DNA of 5,772 bases, taken from NCBI GenBank assembly GCA_017380275.1, contig JAFOEH010000304.1, positions 1 through 5,772 on the forward strand, given 5' to 3'. Position numbers and translations under genes: made by a program. This stretch comes from Alistipes sp. (GTDB lineage: Bacteria; Bacteroidota; Bacteroidia; Bacteroidales; Rikenellaceae). Shown one piece after another: positions 5,359 to 5,772 of the stretch (position 1 is its first letter; each line of letters begins with the position of its first letter). The notes beneath the pieces are model-generated. The model was given only the letters and a program-made list of their open reading frames with translations, did no database searches and was not told the DNA's origin.

Positions 5359-5772
5359 CTAATGGGCGAAGTCGGCAAAGAAATCGTTACCCTTGTCATC
5401 AACGATGATGAATGCGGGGAAGTCCTCAACGTAAATCTTGCGCACAGCCTCCATACCCAACTCGGGGAAGTCAACCACCTCAACGCTCTTGATCGAACGC
5501 TTAGCCAATACGGCAGCGGGGCCACCGATTGAGCCGAGGTAGAAACCACCGTTAGCCTGACAAGCGTCCGTCACGGCCTTCGAGCGGTTACCCTTCGCTA
5601 CCATCACCATCGAGCCACCAGCCTTCTGGAACAGGTCAACGTAGGGATCCATACGACCAGCCGTGGTGGGGCCGAACGAACCTGATGCCATACCCTCGGG
5701 AGTCTTGGCGGGACCAGCGTAATATACGGGGTGGTTCTTGAAGTACTCGGGCATAGGCTTACCCTCGTCGAG
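5359..5772 (-). CDS. fumA: Class I fumarate hydratase, C-terminal part (5'-truncated by the window)
   Basis: Oxygen-sensitive [4Fe-4S] enzyme that interconverts fumarate and malate; in Bacteroidales it serves the reductive branch leading to fumarate and succinate. The visible 137 residues are the end of the C-terminal (beta) domain of the long, roughly 540-residue form. The frame is open to the window edge ([10 protein letters not shown]...), so the ATG at 5754 is internal. Counting from that Met, GPTTAGRMD (28-36) and KGNR (54-57) are conserved. T30, R34 and K54 have the spacing of the substrate-binding T467, R471 and K491 of the Leishmania class I enzyme (numbers recalled from the literature). 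[19 protein letters not shown] and [18 protein letters not shown] are further class I signatures. The iron-sulphur cysteines lie upstream, outside the window. A bare beta subunit of the two-subunit type is possible but fits less well. Its transcript ends at the terminator at 5106-5153. Confidence 0.94.
   Translation of the reverse strand, partial: LDEGKPMPEYFKNHPVYYAGPAKTPEGMASGSFGPTTAGRMDPYVDLFQKAGGSMVMVAKGNRSKAVTDACQANGGFYLGSIGGPAAVLAKRSIKSVEVVDFPELGMEAVRKIYVEDFPAFIIVDDKGNDFFADFAH

Noticed and set aside
5752..5754. ATG as the start of a short separate protein at the right edge
   Set aside because: The frame continues upstream with residues typical of class I fumarase, so the Met is internal to the larger enzyme.

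Overview
The window looks like a chromosomal segment of a GC-rich member of the Bacteroidales. The paired BatD/BatE aerotolerance-type proteins, a long-form class I fumarase, a bacterial sodium symporter of the NSS family and a META-domain lipoprotein are a combination typical of that order. The GC content, clearly above half by eye, would suit Alistipes/Rikenellaceae better than Bacteroides itself. The genus is an inference from gene content and composition, not a measured placement. I see no insertion sequence, integrase, CRISPR array, tRNA or rRNA.

Layout. On the + strand, positions 1-974 hold the C-terminal two thirds of an NSS-family sodium-coupled transporter. A 30-base gap separates it from a small META/HslJ-like lipoprotein (1005-1427), probably in the same transcript. 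A short intergenic stretch follows, containing an imperfect duplicate of the lipoprotein gene's 3' end and a symmetrical hairpin flanked by A and T runs (1517-1547). That hairpin can terminate both this unit and the convergent unit on the other strand.

All remaining genes lie on the - strand and are transcribed right to left. They are the C-terminal end of a class I fumarase (5359-5772, cut by the window edge), batD (3193-5031), batE (2323-3189, starting 3 bases after batD stops) and recR (1573-2175). The fumarase is set apart from batD by 327 bases. This gap holds a structured 3' element, a strong hairpin terminator (5106-5153) and a perfect inverted repeat just upstream of batD that resembles a Crp/Fnr-type operator. 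batE and recR are 147 bases apart, and that gap is packed with GC-rich hairpins and runs of G on the transcribed-RNA strand.

How the parts relate. BatD and BatE are envelope proteins of the Bat (Bacteroides aerotolerance) set, which usually also has MoxR, a DUF58 protein and the VWA proteins BatA/BatB. Here those partners are not adjacent to batD, so the set is either split in this genome or reduced. RecR (recombinational repair) may share a message with batDE by readthrough. Fumarase and the NSS transporter are metabolic genes in separate units. I found no convincing new protein system. The most interesting signals are non-coding: the operator-like palindrome before batD, the two-hairpin element after the fumarase gene, and the hairpin/G-run cluster before recR.
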